The notes under the pieces: model-generated
Database searches by the model: none
The model's input: only the letters and a program-made list of their open reading frames with translations
What the model was told of the DNA's origin: nothing
Shown: one piece after another, positions 1 through 11,913 of the stretch
Numbering within the stretch: position 1 is the first letter of the stretch
Layout of the letters: each line of letters starts with the position of its first letter
Program-made: the position numbers and the translations under genes
DNA from: Actinomyces sp. 432
Lineage (GTDB): Bacteria; Actinomycetota; Actinomycetes; Actinomycetales; Actinomycetaceae
Assembly (NCBI RefSeq): GCF_009930875.1
Contig: NZ_CP025249.1
Span: 1-64,000, forward strand
DNA length: 64,000 bases
Direction: 5' to 3'

Positions 1-135
1 ACCGCACGGAGCGCTGCCGGAACCGCCACCGTGATGCAGGCCGCCCTGGCCTACGTCGGAATCGGTTACGGTTCCACCAGCGGATCCGTCCAGCCGGCAC
101 CCAGCCGACCGGTCGATCATCGAGTCATCCACCCC

Positions 136-149
136 ATACCAGGTATCAG
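136..149. promoter_or_regulatory. Palindrome upstream of dnaA
   Basis: ATACC-A-GGTAT (136-146) is a perfect palindrome around one base, continuing as CAG. It lies about 30 nt before the dnaA GTG. A near-identical motif, ATACCGGGTATCAG, lies upstream of gyrB. An operator role is inference. Nothing else was recognised in bases 1-135. Confidence 0.35.
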
Positions 150-176
150 TTCTCAAGCATCAGTCAGGAGTCAGCC

Positions 177-1682
177 GTGGCCGACGAAGCGACGACACAG
201 TGGCGCTCGGCCCTGGAGATCCTTGCAGGCTCCGCCGAGCTCGGTCAGGGCAAGCTGTCCATCATCCGTACCACTCATGCCGTCGACGTCGACGGCACGC
301 TAGTGCTCATCGTCGGCTCTACCTTCGCCAGGAATGTGGTGGACAACGCCCGCGGCCATATCGCGCAGGCGCTGCGCCGGGTCTCCGGTTACGACGTCCC
401 CTTCGAGGTCATCGTTGACACCTCCCTGGAGTCATCCGCCCCCGTGCTCGCCAACCGCGCCGATACACCCGCCGTCCGCCTGACCACGCGGCCCGTGGTT
501 GACCAGATTCCCGAGGCCCCCGTGCCGGCCGTGAGCGCGCCCGTGCCACCGGCTGCGCCTGCCGACGACGCCCCTGCGGTCCCGGGCGGCTACGCGACCG
601 CCGAGCCCTCGCCGGCGGTGACCGTTCCTGACGAAGGTTCAGACCTCAACCCGAAGTACACCTTCGATACCTACGTCACCGGCTCCTCCAACCGGCTGCC
701 GCACGCCTCCGCTATCGCGGTGGCCGAGGCCCCGGCCAAGGCCTACAACCCGCTGTTCATCTACGGCGGCTCCGGCCTGGGCAAGACGCACCTGCTGCAC
801 GCCATCGGCCACTACGCCCGCAGGCTGTACCCCTCTATCCGGGTCAAGTACGTCTCCAGCGAGGAGTTCGTCTCCGACTTCATCGCCTCGGTGGCCGACG
901 GCCGCATGGACGCCTTCAAGCGCCGCTACCGGGAGGTCGACATCCTCCTGGTTGACGATATCCAGTTCCTGCAGGGCAAGGAGCAGACGCTCGAGGAGTT
1001 CTTCCACACCTTCAACGCCCTGCACACGGCCAACAAGCAGGTCGTACTCACCTCCGACCAGCCGCCCAAGGCGCTGGGCGGGTTCGAGGAGCGGCTGCGC
1101 TCGCGCTTCGAGTGGGGCCTGCTGGCCGACGTGCAGCCGCCGGACTTCGAGACCCGCACGGCGATCCTGTCCCGCAAGGCCAGCGCCGAGGGGCTTGACC
1201 TGCCCGCCGACGTCCTGGAGTACATCGCCAGCCGGGTCACCACCAATATCCGTGAGCTCGAGGGCGCCCTGATCCGGGTGACCGCCTTCGCCTCACTGAC
1301 CAAGCAGCCGGTGGACCGCACCCTGGCGGAACTGGTGCTCAAGGACATCATCACCGATCCCGCCAGCGAGGAGATCACCTCTGCGCTGATCATGGCGCAG
1401 ACCGCCGACTACTTCGGCATCACGATCGATGACCTGTGCTCGTCCAACCGCGCCCGCACATTCGTCCACGCCCGCCACATCGGCATGTACCTGTGCCGGG
1501 AGCTGACTGACATGTCCCTGCCGCAGATCGGACGCGAGTTCGGCGGCCGCGACCACACCACGGTTATGAGCGCGGACAAGAAGATCCGCACGCAGATGCC
1601 CGAGCGCCGCGAGACCTACAACCACGTGGCCGAGCTCACCGCGCGCATCAAGCAGGCCGCCCAGTCCGCCACCGCTTCCTGA
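177..1682 (+). CDS. dnaA: Chromosomal replication initiator DnaA
   Basis: DnaA binds DnaA boxes at oriC, oligomerises with ATP, melts the origin and recruits the helicase. The 501-residue product has an N-terminal interaction domain, a Pro/Ala-rich linker (about 100-160), an AAA+ core with Walker [10 protein letters not shown] (197-205) and Walker B VDDIQFL near 257, and a C-terminal DNA-binding domain with the GGRDHTTV signature near 456. The GTG at 177 was chosen because CAGGAG lies about 7 nt upstream and the N-terminus matches domain I. It is the first gene of a standard actinobacterial replication cluster. The long linker is usual for the phylum. Confidence 0.97.
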   Translation: MADEATTQWRSALEILAGSAELGQGKLSIIRTTHAVDVDGTLVLIVGSTFARNVVDNARGHIAQALRRVSGYDVPFEVIVDTSLESSAPVLANRADTPAVRLTTRPVVDQIPEAPVPAVSAPVPPAAPADDAPAVPGGYATAEPSPAVTVPDEGSDLNPKYTFDTYVTGSSNRLPHASAIAVAEAPAKAYNPLFIYGGSGLGKTHLLHAIGHYARRLYPSIRVKYVSSEEFVSDFIASVADGRMDAFKRRYREVDILLVDDIQFLQGKEQTLEEFFHTFNALHTANKQVVLTSDQPPKALGGFEERLRSRFEWGLLADVQPPDFETRTAILSRKASAEGLDLPADVLEYIASRVTTNIRELEGALIRVTAFASLTKQPVDRTLAELVLKDIITDPASEEITSALIMAQTADYFGITIDDLCSSNRARTFVHARHIGMYLCRELTDMSLPQIGREFGGRDHTTVMSADKKIRTQMPERRETYNHVAELTARIKQAAQSATAS

Positions 1683-2212
1683 CGCGCCGGCGCCATCTCT
1701 CCTCGGCCTAACACCCGCGGGGCGGTCAGGCGTACGAGTTCGTGCCCTGTTACGAGCTTTTGCACCCTGGTGCACGGCTGCAGCGTGCGCACTAGGGTGC
1801 AAAAGCTCGCATCAGACAGGCCGGCGGGGCTGTGGAAGACGCTGCGGAGCGACAGTGGACGTCCCGGGCACTCCTGTGGAGCCGGCCATCGCCGTCTGGG
1901 GAGAGCCCAACCGGGGAACTACCACAATCCACCGGCCGGCCGAGGCGTCCACGGAACTACGAGCTTGTAGTTCCACAGCCCCCTGGCGCGCGCCGCCGCC
2001 GCAAGCGCCGCTTTTCCCCAGCTTCCACACCACCTATAACCCCTACAAGACTTGTCATTCACGATCCGCCACGCATGCCCGCACCAGGGATCCGAGACCC
2101 CCACCCGGCAAACACCTCAATGCAGCATCCCGGTCATGCGTCTACACTCGGCGGCAAACCGCATACACATCACGCACGTGCCGGGAGCGCCCGGCCGCCG
2201 AGGAGGCACTAC
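1683..2212. other. Probable oriC region (dnaA-dnaN gap)
   Basis: This 530-bp gap is the usual actinobacterial origin position and holds no convincing gene. Several degenerate DnaA-box-like sites with a TCCACA core occur on both strands: TGTGGAAGA at 1831, TGTGGAG near 1875, TTCCACA at 1971 and 2023, TTTTCCCCA near 2014. None is a perfect TTATCCACA or TTGTCCACA. A near-palindrome GGAACTAC-GAGCTT-GTAGTTCC spans 1953-1974, and GGAACTAC also occurs at 1915. The stretch 2010-2070 is less GC-rich (CTATAACCCCTACAAG) and could be the unwinding element. Origin function is inferred from position and motifs. Confidence 0.65.
1753..1809. terminator. Long inverted repeat after dnaA
   Basis: CGAGCTTTTGCACCCT (1753-1768) and its exact reverse complement (1794-1809) form a perfect 16-bp stem, and most inner bases also pair. 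It starts about 70 nt after the dnaA stop and has no U tract. A dnaA transcript terminator is the simple reading; a structural element of the origin is the alternative. Confidence 0.5.
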
Positions 2213-3346
2213 ATGAAGCTCAGGGTCGACCGCGACGTCCTCGCTGACGCCGTCACATGGACCGCGCGCTCAGTGCCGGCACGCCCCCCGGTGCCCGTGC
2301 TGGCCGGCGTCCGCCTGGAGGCCACCTCCACCTCCCTGATCCTGGCCTCCTTCGACTACGAGGTCTCCGCCCACTGCGAGATCCCGGCCGACGTCGAGGA
2401 GGAGGGCGTGGTGCTCGTCTCCGGTCGGCTGCTTGCAGACATTGCCAAGGCGCTGCCGTCCAAGCCGGTGGACCTGGAGGTCGAGGGCACCAAGGTGACT
2501 GTCACCTGCGGCGCCTCCCGCTTCGCGCTCGCGGCCATGGCGGCCGAGGACTACCCGGCGCTGCCGCAGATGCCGGGCGTGGCCGGGACCGTCGATGCCC
2601 ACGACCTCGCCGAGGCCGTCTCCCAGGTATCCATCGCCGCTTCCCGCGATGAGACCCTGCCGCTGCTGACCAGCGTGCAGATGGAGGTCGACGGCGCCTC
2701 CCTGACGCTTATGGCCACTGACCGCTATCGGCTGGCCGTGCGGGAGATGACCTGGCAGCCGCAGGACCCCCAGCTCTCAACCCACGCGCTGCTAAAGGCC
2801 CGCACCCTGTCTGACGTCGCCAAGTCCCTGACCTCCACGGGTGACGTGACGGTGGCACTCACGGAGGCGGCCGAGTCCGCCTCCAGCCTCATTGGCTTCG
2901 AGGCCGGCGGCCGGCGCACCACCAGCCTGCTCACCGACGGCGATTACCCGCCAGTGCTGCGCCTGTTCCCCGAGTCCACCACGATTCACGCCACCGTTGG
3001 CCGTGAGGAGCTCATGGGCGCCGTGCGCCGCGTCAGCCTGGTTGCCGACCGGGCCGCCCCGATCCACATGTCCTTCACCGAGGGCAACCTGGCGCTGGAC
3101 GCCGGCCAGGGGGACGACGCGCAGGCCTCCGAGCAGCTAGTCACCCACCTGGAGGGCGAGGACATCGCCACCGCCTTCAACCCCGCCTACCTGCTCGACG
3201 GCCTGGGAGCCATTAACCAGCCGTACGTGCGCTTCGACTTCACCCACCCGTCCAAGCCCGCGGTCCTGACCGGCATGAGCGCCATCGGCGGCGAGGAGGA
3301 CACCTCCTTCCGCTACCTGATCATGCCGATCCGCTTCGGCGCCTGA
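2213..3346 (+). CDS. dnaN: DNA polymerase III sliding clamp (beta)
   Basis: The 377-residue product is the ring-shaped processivity clamp that tethers the replicative polymerase to DNA. It begins MKLRVDRDVLADAV and ends with the typical clamp C-terminus (YLIMPIRFGA). Three tandem clamp folds fit the length, which is normal for the family. The ATG at 2213 was preferred to in-frame upstream starts because a perfect AGGAGG (2201-2206) lies 6 nt before it and homologues begin there. It follows the probable oriC and precedes recF; the gnd gene that sits here in some actinobacteria is absent. Confidence 0.97.
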   Translation: MKLRVDRDVLADAVTWTARSVPARPPVPVLAGVRLEATSTSLILASFDYEVSAHCEIPADVEEEGVVLVSGRLLADIAKALPSKPVDLEVEGTKVTVTCGASRFALAAMAAEDYPALPQMPGVAGTVDAHDLAEAVSQVSIAASRDETLPLLTSVQMEVDGASLTLMATDRYRLAVREMTWQPQDPQLSTHALLKARTLSDVAKSLTSTGDVTVALTEAAESASSLIGFEAGGRRTTSLLTDGDYPPVLRLFPESTTIHATVGREELMGAVRRVSLVADRAAPIHMSFTEGNLALDAGQGDDAQASEQLVTHLEGEDIATAFNPAYLLDGLGAINQPYVRFDFTHPSKPAVLTGMSAIGGEEDTSFRYLIMPIRFGA

Positions 3347-3466
3347 GGCCAGCCCCGACCCAGATGCATTCGGCTGCCAGCCGCGGAAATCGCCGCGCGC
3401 GGGTGACGGGGCGGCAGGCCCGCGGGCGCCCGCCGTCGGGAACCGGTCGAGGGAGGTGCGGCCGCC

Positions 3467-4687
3467 GTGTACGTCTCTGATCTTGCACTGGATGACTTCC
3501 GCTCCTTCCGCGAGCTGGTCCTGGCGCTCCAGCCCGGGCCGACGGCGTTCATCGGCCCCAATGGGCAGGGCAAGACCAACCTGGTGGAGGCGGTGGCCTA
3601 CCTGTCTGCACTGTCCAGCCACCGGGTCGGCACGGATATGGCGCTGGTGCGGCGCGCGCCGGCCGGTGAGCCACAGCCCGGTGGCGCCGTGATCCGTGCC
3701 AAGGTGGTTCACGGCGAGCGCCCCAGTGTGCTGGAGCTGGAGCTGATCGCGGGGCGCGCTAATCGGGCCCGCCTGAACCGTGCCTCTGCGCGGCCACGCG
3801 ACCTGCTCGGCGTGCTGCGCACCGTCGTCTTCGCCCCGGAGGACCTGGCCCTGGTGCGCGCCGAGCCGGGTGTGCGCCGTCGTTTCCTGGATGACCTGGC
3901 TGTCACCCTGCGTCCGGCACTGGCGAGTGTGCGCGCCGAGCACGACAAGATCCTCGCCCAGCGCGCCAGCCTGCTGAAGTCGGCTCGCGCTGCGCGCGCC
4001 TCCACCACCTCCATGCTCTCCACCCTTCAGGTCTGGGACGCCCAGCTGGCGGCGGCCTCCGCCCGCCTGATCTCCGCCCGCGTCGACGTCGTGCAGCGGC
4101 TGCGTCCGTGGGTGGCCGAGTGCTACGGCCGGGTCAGCCAGGGCCGCTCGGCCGCCCGCATCGCCTACCGCTCCAGCCTGCTCGCGCACGAGGGCACCCC
4201 AGAGCCCGATCCGGCCGCCGAGGCGACCTTCCTGGAGGCGGAGGAGACGCTGGTGGACACTGCTGCTACTGCCGCCCGCCTGGAACAGGCCATGGAGGAC
4301 CTGCACGCCCGCGAGATTGACCGGGGCGCCAACCTGGTGGGTGCTCACCGCGACGACCTGTCCCTGTTCCTGGACGCCCTGCCGGCCAAGGGGTTCGCCT
4401 CCCACGGGGAGCAGTGGTCCCTGGCCCTGGCGTTGCGACTGGCCTCCTATGAGATGCTCCGTCACGACGTGGACGCCTACGGGGGTGACGGCGAGCCCGT
4501 ACTGATACTCGACGACGTCTTCGCCTCCCTGGACGACGCCCGCCGCCGCGCCCTGGCCGGCATTGCCGCCGACGCCCAGCAGGTGCTGCTCACCGCCGCC
4601 GTGGACGCCGACGTGCCCGCAGCCCTGGACGGCGCCCGCTTCCACGTGACCAATGGCGAGTCCGGATCCCAGGTGCTCCATGACTGA
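3467..4687 (+). CDS. recF: DNA replication and repair protein RecF
   Basis: RecF is an SMC-like ABC ATPase that helps load RecA at gapped DNA. The 406-residue product starts MYVSDLALDDFRSF, has Walker A GPNGQGKTN at residues 30-38, and a Walker B/D-loop LILDDVFASLD near residue 346, the normal layout. The GTG at 3467 is preceded by GGGAGG (3451-3456). It overlaps the next gene by 8 nt, so the two are probably translationally coupled. Confidence 0.95.
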   Translation: MYVSDLALDDFRSFRELVLALQPGPTAFIGPNGQGKTNLVEAVAYLSALSSHRVGTDMALVRRAPAGEPQPGGAVIRAKVVHGERPSVLELELIAGRANRARLNRASARPRDLLGVLRTVVFAPEDLALVRAEPGVRRRFLDDLAVTLRPALASVRAEHDKILAQRASLLKSARAARASTTSMLSTLQVWDAQLAAASARLISARVDVVQRLRPWVAECYGRVSQGRSAARIAYRSSLLAHEGTPEPDPAAEATFLEAEETLVDTAATAARLEQAMEDLHAREIDRGANLVGAHRDDLSLFLDALPAKGFASHGEQWSLALALRLASYEMLRHDVDAYGGDGEPVLILDDVFASLDDARRRALAGIAADAQQVLLTAAVDADVPAALDGARFHVTNGESGSQVLHD

Positions 4688-5345
4688 GCCGCACTTCGAT
4701 CCGACCGCGGGTGCCGCGGCGGCGTCCGCGCCCGGCGCGGCAGATGCCGACTCGGCCGATGCGCTGGCGGCGCGGGCCCTGGCCCGGGAGCGCGGGCGTG
4801 CCTGGGATGCCGGCCTGAGCCGCCGCGCCCTGAGCCGGCAGGCGGCGGATGCCGACGGCGTGGCCGCCTGGGATCGGCGTCGAAGAGGCGCCGGGGACGA
4901 GGACGCGGATGCCGCCGACGGTGCGGAGATGGATCGCGGGCCCGGCCTGCCGCCCGGCCGCGACCGGCCCGGCCCCACCCGCTTCGATCCGCGCACCGGC
5001 AAGCAGGACCTGCGCCGCTACGCCGAGCGGCACGGCTGGGCGTCGAAGCTGGCCATGGCCAGTGTCTCGGTGCGCTGGCGGGAGATCGTCGGCGAGCAGA
5101 TCGCAGCGCACGCCGTTATTGAGCGCTTCGAGCCCGGCCGCCTGACCCTGCGGGCCTCCTCCAGCGCCTGGGCGCAGCAGCTGCGGCTGCTGCTGCCCGG
5201 CATTGAGCGGCAGGTGTCCGAGGCGCTGGGCGAGGAGGGTGGCGCCGTCGAGATCCGCATCCTGGGGCCTGCCGGACCCACCTGGCGGCACGGGCGCTTC
5301 GGGGCCGCCCGCGGCGGCCGCGGCCCCCGTGACACCTACGGGTGA
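4680..5345 (+). CDS. DUF721 family protein
   Basis: This 221-residue protein carries a DUF721 domain in its C-terminal half (about residues 100-200; TRFDPRTGKQDL, then W-AS-VSVRWREIVGEQIAAH). The family sits next to recF and gyrB in actinobacteria; a role near replication or DNA binding is suspected but unproven. The N-terminal 90 residues are Ala/Arg-rich and probably disordered. ATG 4680 overlaps the recF stop; an in-frame ATG at 4653 would add nine residues and cannot be excluded. Confidence 0.85.
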   Translation: MTEPHFDPTAGAAAASAPGAADADSADALAARALARERGRAWDAGLSRRALSRQAADADGVAAWDRRRRGAGDEDADAADGAEMDRGPGLPPGRDRPGPTRFDPRTGKQDLRRYAERHGWASKLAMASVSVRWREIVGEQIAAHAVIERFEPGRLTLRASSSAWAQQLRLLLPGIERQVSEALGEEGGAVEIRILGPAGPTWRHGRFGAARGGRGPRDTYG

Positions 5346-5391
5346 TCAACCAGGTGACGTTGCCCACGTCGCGATTGGTGCAATGACGGTC

Positions 5392-5417
5392 GATACCGGG
5401 TATCAGCACGGTAGAAT
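5392..5417 (+). promoter_or_regulatory. Palindrome and possible -10 before gyrB
   Basis: GATACC-G-GGTATC (5392-5404) is a perfect 13-bp palindrome, followed by CAG and, 7 nt later, TAGAAT (5412-5417), a plausible -10 hexamer. If so, the palindrome would occupy the promoter spacer, where an operator would act. It shares ATACCnGGTATCAG with the dnaA upstream site. Confidence 0.35.
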
Positions 5418-5556
5418 CGCCACGGAAATGCCCATGGTGCGCCCAGGGCCATGCGCAAGGTACCCACCTACACGCGCCGGATCCCATGCCCGGATTCCGG
5501 CGCCTGAGTGAGCGCATGAGACTGGCCCGGCGCACATGACGAGGAGCAACTGATAC

Positions 5557-7671
<2,115 letters not shown>

Positions 7672-7779
7672 GCGGCGGGGCCCGACCCCCGACAGCGGCC
7701 GGACCCGACCCGGCGCCTGTCGGCTCGCCATCGGCCCGCGCACCACTGAACCTCAGCACCCCACCAGCAAAGGAAATCC

Positions 7780-10419
7780 GTGAGCGACGAGACCACCGAG
7801 CTCCCCGCCGTGGAGCCGACCGGAGACCGCATCCATCCGGTCGACCTCCAGATGGAGATGCAGCGCTCCTACCTCGACTACGCCATGAGCGTGATCGTCG
7901 GGCGCGCCCTGCCCGATGTGCGTGACGGGCTCAAGCCGGTTCACCGCCGCGTCCTGTACGCCATGTACGACGGCGGCTACCGCCCCACCGCCTCCTTCTC
8001 CAAGTCCTCCCGCGTGGTGGGCGAGGTCATGGGTAACTACCACCCGCACGGCGACGCCGCCATCTACGACGCGCTGGCCCGCCTGGTGCAGTGGTGGTCC
8101 CTGCGCTACCCGCTGGTGGCCGGGCAGGGCAATTTCGGTACCCCCGGCAACCTGGGGCCGGCCGCCCCCCGCTACACCGAGTGCAAGATGGCGCCGCTGG
8201 CCATGGAGATGGTCCGGGACATCGACGAGGAGAGCGTCGACTTCCAGGACAACTACGACGGCCGCAACCAGGAACCCGTCATACTGCCCTCGCGCTTCCC
8301 CAACCTGCTCGTCAACGGCTCGGAGGGCATCGCGGTGGGTATGGCCACCCGCATTCCCCCGCACAACCTGCGTGAGGTCGCCGCCGGCGTGCAGTGGTTC
8401 CTGGACCACCCCGACGCCTCCCGTGAGGAGCTGCTGGAGGCACTGATTCAGCGCATCCCCGGCCCCGACTTCCCCACGGGTGCCACCATCCTGGGACGAC
8501 GTGGCATCGAGGACGCCTACCGCACCGGCCGCGGCTCCATCACCCAGCGGGCGGTGGTCAGCGTCGAGGAGATCCAGGGCCGCCAGTGCCTGGTGGTAAC
8601 CGAGCTGCCCTACCAGGTCAACCCCGACAACCTGGCCGACAAGATCGCGCAGCTGGTGCGCGACGGGCAGGTCAGCGGCATCGCCGACATCCGCGACGAG
8701 ACCTCCGGCCGTACTGGGCAGCGGCTGGTCATCGTGCTCAAGCGCGACGCGGTGGCCAAGGTGGTGCTGAACAACCTCTACAAGCGCACCCAGCTGCAGG
8801 ACAACTTCCCCGCCAACATGCTGGCCCTGGTGGACGGCGTGCCGCGCACCCTGTCCCTGGACGGCTTTGTACGCCACTGGGTGGAACACCAGATTGACGT
8901 GATCGTGCGTCGCTCCCAGTTCCGGCTGCGCAAGGCGGAGGAGCGGCTGCACATCCTGGAGGGCCTGCTCAAGGCCATTGACGCCCTGGATGCCGTTATC
9001 GCACTGATCCGCCGCTCTCCCACCACCGATGAGGCCCGTACCGGGCTGATGGAGCTGCTCGGCGTCGACGAGGCCCAGGCCGAGGCCATCCTCTCCCTGC
9101 AGCTGCGCCGCCTGGCCGCCCTGGAGCGGCTCAAGATCCAGCAGGAGTCCGACGAGCTGACCGCCCGCGTGGCCGACCTGAAGGACATCATCGCCGATCC
9201 TGCTCGCCAGCGCGCCATCGTCTCCGAGGAGCTGGCGGAGATCGTCGACAAGTACGGCGACGAGCGCCGCACCAGGATCCTGCCCTTCGACGGGGAGGTC
9301 AGTGCCGAGGACCTGATTCCCGAGGAGGAGGTGGTGGTCACCATCACCCGCTCCGGCTACGCCAAGCGCACCCGCACCGACGCCTACCGCTCCCAGCACC
9401 GCGGCGGCAAGGGCGTGCGCGGCGCCGCCCTGCGCGAGGACGACGTCGTTGACCACTTCTTCGTCACCTCCACCCACAACTGGCTACTGTTCTTCACCAA
9501 CCTGGGCCGCGTCTACCGCGCCAAGGCCTACGAGCTGCCCGAGGGCGGCCGCGACGCCAAGGGGCAGCACGTGGCCAACCTGCTGGCCTTCCAGCCGGGC
9601 GAGGAGATCGCCCAGGTCATGGAGCTGAGCGACTACCAGCAGGCCGACTACCTGGTGCTGGCCACCCGCCGCGGCCTGGTGAAGAAGACCCGCCTGACCG
9701 AGTACGACTCCAACCGCTCGGCCGGGCTGATCGCCGTTAACCTGCGTGAGGACGCTGAGGGCAACCCCGATGAGCTGGTCTCCGCCGCCCTGCTGTCCGC
9801 CGGGCAGGACCTGCTGCTGGTCTCCCGGCACGGCCAGGCGCTGCGCTTCCACGCCGACGACGCCACCCTGCGTCCGACCGGCCGTGCCACCAGCGGTGTG
9901 ACCGGTATGCGCTTCCGCGACGGTGACTCGCTGCTGGCCATGGATGTGGTGGATCCCGCCTGGGAGGACGCTGACCTGTTCGTCGTCACTGAGGGCGGCT
10001 ACGCCAAGCGCACCCTGGCCACCGACTACCCGGTCAAGGGTCGTGGAGGCCTGGGCGTCAAGGTCGCCGACCTGGTGGAGGAGCGCGGCGACCTCGTGGG
10101 CGCCCTGACCACCGCCCCCACCGATGAGGTCATGTGCATCATGGCCTCCGGGAAAGTCGTGCGCAGCGCCGTCGCCGAGGTCTCCCGCACCGGGCGCAAC
10201 ACCCGTGGCGTCACCTTCGCCAAGCCCGATGCAGGCGACCGCATCATCGCCGTCGCCCGCAACGCCGAGGACGAGCTTGATAGCTCCGACGAGGAGTCAG
10301 CCTCGGAGCCGTCGGCCGACTCGGCGGAGCAGGTGGCCGACGAGACCGGAGTGGACGCTGCGGGCCCTGGCGCCGACACGGTATCGTCTGAGGACGACGA
10401 GAGTGAGGTTCAGGCATGA
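7780..10419 (+). CDS. gyrA: DNA gyrase subunit A
   Basis: GyrA cuts and rejoins DNA and wraps it through its C-terminal beta-pinwheel. The 879-residue product has the catalytic tyrosine at 132 (PRYTECKM) and the quinolone-determining loop [11 protein letters not shown] at 87-97. The position equivalent to E. coli Ser83 is Ala93, as I recall for mycobacterial GyrA. The C-terminal domain carries pinwheel repeats ([22 protein letters not shown]) and ends in a long acidic Ser/Asp/Glu tail. The GTG at 7780 follows AAAGGAAAT. The stop overlaps the next gene by 4 nt. Confidence 0.97.
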   Translation: MSDETTELPAVEPTGDRIHPVDLQMEMQRSYLDYAMSVIVGRALPDVRDGLKPVHRRVLYAMYDGGYRPTASFSKSSRVVGEVMGNYHPHGDAAIYDALARLVQWWSLRYPLVAGQGNFGTPGNLGPAAPRYTECKMAPLAMEMVRDIDEESVDFQDNYDGRNQEPVILPSRFPNLLVNGSEGIAVGMATRIPPHNLREVAAGVQWFLDHPDASREELLEALIQRIPGPDFPTGATILGRRGIEDAYRTGRGSITQRAVVSVEEIQGRQCLVVTELPYQVNPDNLADKIAQLVRDGQVSGIADIRDETSGRTGQRLVIVLKRDAVAKVVLNNLYKRTQLQDNFPANMLALVDGVPRTLSLDGFVRHWVEHQIDVIVRRSQFRLRKAEERLHILEGLLKAIDALDAVIALIRRSPTTDEARTGLMELLGVDEAQAEAILSLQLRRLAALERLKIQQESDELTARVADLKDIIADPARQRAIVSEELAEIVDKYGDERRTRILPFDGEVSAEDLIPEEEVVVTITRSGYAKRTRTDAYRSQHRGGKGVRGAALREDDVVDHFFVTSTHNWLLFFTNLGRVYRAKAYELPEGGRDAKGQHVANLLAFQPGEEIAQVMELSDYQQADYLVLATRRGLVKKTRLTEYDSNRSAGLIAVNLREDAEGNPDELVSAALLSAGQDLLLVSRHGQALRFHADDATLRPTGRATSGVTGMRFRDGDSLLAMDVVDPAWEDADLFVVTEGGYAKRTLATDYPVKGRGGLGVKVADLVEERGDLVGALTTAPTDEVMCIMASGKVVRSAVAEVSRTGRNTRGVTFAKPDAGDRIIAVARNAEDELDSSDEESASEPSADSAEQVADETGVDAAGPGADTVSSEDDESEVQA

Positions 10420-10925
10420 GTCAGCCGGAGTCCTACCCGCCCGCCCAGGGCGGACAGAACCAGTCCCCCGCCGCGGCCGAGCCGGCGGCACCCGCGACGT
10501 CCCAGACTGTCCCCGAGCCGAATGACGGCGAGCACAAGCCCGCCAAGACAATCGTCGGCCCGCGCCGGGTCCGGCTCGCCCTGACGCGAATCGACCCGTG
10601 GTCGGTGATGAAGGCGTCCTTCCTGCTGAGTGTGGCCGCCGGCATCATGCTGGTGGTAGCTGCCGCCTTCGTGTGGTTCATGCTGGATGCGATGCACGTG
10701 TTCTCCACCATCCAGGACCTGGTGGGCACGGTGATGGACTCCAGCAACAACGCCTACTCGGCACTGATCGAGTACATGAAGTTCTCCCGCGCCATCTCCA
10801 TGGCCACGGTGATCGCCGTCGTCAACATCATCCTGATGACCGCCCTGGCGACGATCGGCGCGTTCCTGTACAACATCACGGCTGCGCTCGTCGGTGGGGT
10901 TCATCTCACACTCGCGGACGAGTGA
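10416..10925 (+). CDS. DUF3566 transmembrane protein
   Basis: This 169-residue protein has a Pro/Ala-rich N-terminus (1-50) and a DUF3566 domain with two hydrophobic helices: [20 protein letters not shown] near 68 and [19 protein letters not shown] near 125. DUF3566 proteins follow gyrA in many actinobacteria; their role is unknown. It overlaps gyrA by 4 nt (ATGA) and is likely co-translated. Homologues end like this one in a short GGVHLTL-type motif. Confidence 0.9.
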   Translation: MSQPESYPPAQGGQNQSPAAAEPAAPATSQTVPEPNDGEHKPAKTIVGPRRVRLALTRIDPWSVMKASFLLSVAAGIMLVVAAAFVWFMLDAMHVFSTIQDLVGTVMDSSNNAYSALIEYMKFSRAISMATVIAVVNIILMTALATIGAFLYNITAALVGGVHLTLADE

Positions 10926-10931
10926 TCGCAT

Positions 10932-10961
10932 TTGGTGTGCGGCGGCTCGGTGGGCTAGTCT
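10932..10961 (+). promoter_or_regulatory. Candidate promoter for tRNA-Ile
   Basis: TTGGTG (10932-10937) and TAGTCT (10956-10961) are separated by 18 bp and lie 14 nt before the tRNA gene. Match by eye only. Confidence 0.4.
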
Positions 10962-10975
10962 CTCCTGCGTCGCAA

Positions 10976-11049
10976 GGGCCTATAGCTCAGTTGGTTAGAG
11001 CGCATCCCTGATAAGGATGAGGTCGCTGGTTCGAGTCCAGCTAGGCCCA
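10976..11049 (+). tRNA. tRNA-Ile (GAT)
   Basis: A complete 74-nt cloverleaf: acceptor GGGCCTA pairs with TAGGCCC, discriminator A, D-loop AGCTCAGTTGGTTAGAGC, anticodon loop CTGATAA with GAT, T-loop GTTCGAGTC. CCA is not encoded. Its place after gyrA/DUF3566 and before tRNA-Ala is the usual actinobacterial order. Confidence 0.97.
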
Positions 11050-11078
11050 CTGTCCGCGGTGGAACATGAGGAGGCTTC

Positions 11079-11213
11079 ATGAAGGGCCGAGTACTCCTGG
11101 TCGCCGCGGTTTTTTCGTTCCTCGGGGTCGTCGGCTACGCCACTTGGCTGAAGCTGGAGGCGGCTCGGGCGGAGCGGGCTGCATGGGCGGAGGTCACCGA
11201 CCCCGTCGCATGA
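11079..11213 (+). CDS. DLW-39 family microprotein
   Basis: A 44-residue protein between the two tRNA genes. It begins MKGRVLLVAAVFSFLGVVGY, a single membrane helix, followed by a basic/Ala segment and a WAEVTDPVA end. That matches the DLW-39 family, tiny membrane proteins found at exactly this place in many actinobacteria; the function is unknown. ATGAGGAGG lies about 7 nt before the ATG. Confidence 0.85.
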   Translation: MKGRVLLVAAVFSFLGVVGYATWLKLEAARAERAAWAEVTDPVA

Positions 11214-11214
11214 A

Positions 11215-11287
11215 GGGGCCATGGCGCAATTGGTAGCGCACCTGCTTTGCAAGCAGGGGGTTACGGGTTCGAGTCCCGTTGGCTCCA
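11215..11287 (+). tRNA. tRNA-Ala (TGC)
   Basis: A complete 73-nt cloverleaf: acceptor GGGGCCA pairs with TGGCTCC (one G-U), discriminator A, anticodon loop CTTTGCAAG with TGC, T-loop GGTTCGAGTCC. CCA is not encoded. The next 220 bp hold a 7-bp perfect hairpin at 11396-11415 (CTCGCGC/GCGCGAG) and a repeated CCGAGTTCGGT (11321, 11344) but no gene. Confidence 0.97.
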
Positions 11288-11511
11288 CTCACTCCCTTCT
11301 TCCCTACCCAGCTCCCCTCACCGAGTTCGGTAGACGTTACGTGCCGAGTTCGGTTCGGGTGGTGCTTCGGTGGTCGGTGCCGTTGCTTGTACGACCTCGC
11401 GCGGTATGGCGCGAGCAGGGGTGGTCATGATGTGCGTGACAGGCACCGCTCGGGGATGAGTCAGGGCGCTTCCCCATGGAGCCGGCGGTTCGACGACGTC
11501 AGACTAGATGC

Positions 11512-11913
11512 ATGAGCACAGACACTCACGGATCCTCAGGCACCAACTACGACTCCGGCTACGATTCGGCGGGCGGGGTGCCGCGCACCGTGGTTGACTG
11601 GATCACCGTCGCCGGCGATCAGCTCATCGCAACCGTTAAGCAGCTGGTGGCCGACGGGAGTGTCCGTCGGGTCATCCTGCGCGACTCCTCCGGCAGGGAG
11701 TTTCTGAGCGTGCCCCTGACGGCGAGCGCAGTTGTTGACGGCATTACGGTGCTGGCTGCGCCGGTGCTTGCCGCCATCGGCGTTGTCGCAGCCATGGTCG
11801 CAGAGGTCACTCTTGAGGTGGAGCGCGTCGACCGCGGTAGCAGCACAAACGGTGAATCCGGGGTTGATCCCACCGGCGAGGAGCCACTGCCTAATCCCGG
11901 CCCGGAGGCATAA
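11512..11913 (+). CDS. DUF4342 domain protein
   Basis: This 133-residue protein matches DUF4342: a short helix (VDWITVAGDQLIATVKQLV), a strand pair (RRVILRDSSGREFLSVPLT), then a hydrophobic segment ITVLAAPVLAAIGVVAAMVA and VTLEVER. The family is small and of unknown function, often thought to be membrane-associated. The N-terminus and C-terminus are Ser/Gly- and Pro-rich and look disordered. ATG 11512 was chosen over an in-frame GTG-type start 12 codons earlier because the domain begins soon after it. Confidence 0.75.
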   Translation: MSTDTHGSSGTNYDSGYDSAGGVPRTVVDWITVAGDQLIATVKQLVADGSVRRVILRDSSGREFLSVPLTASAVVDGITVLAAPVLAAIGVVAAMVAEVTLEVERVDRGSSTNGESGVDPTGEEPLPNPGPEA

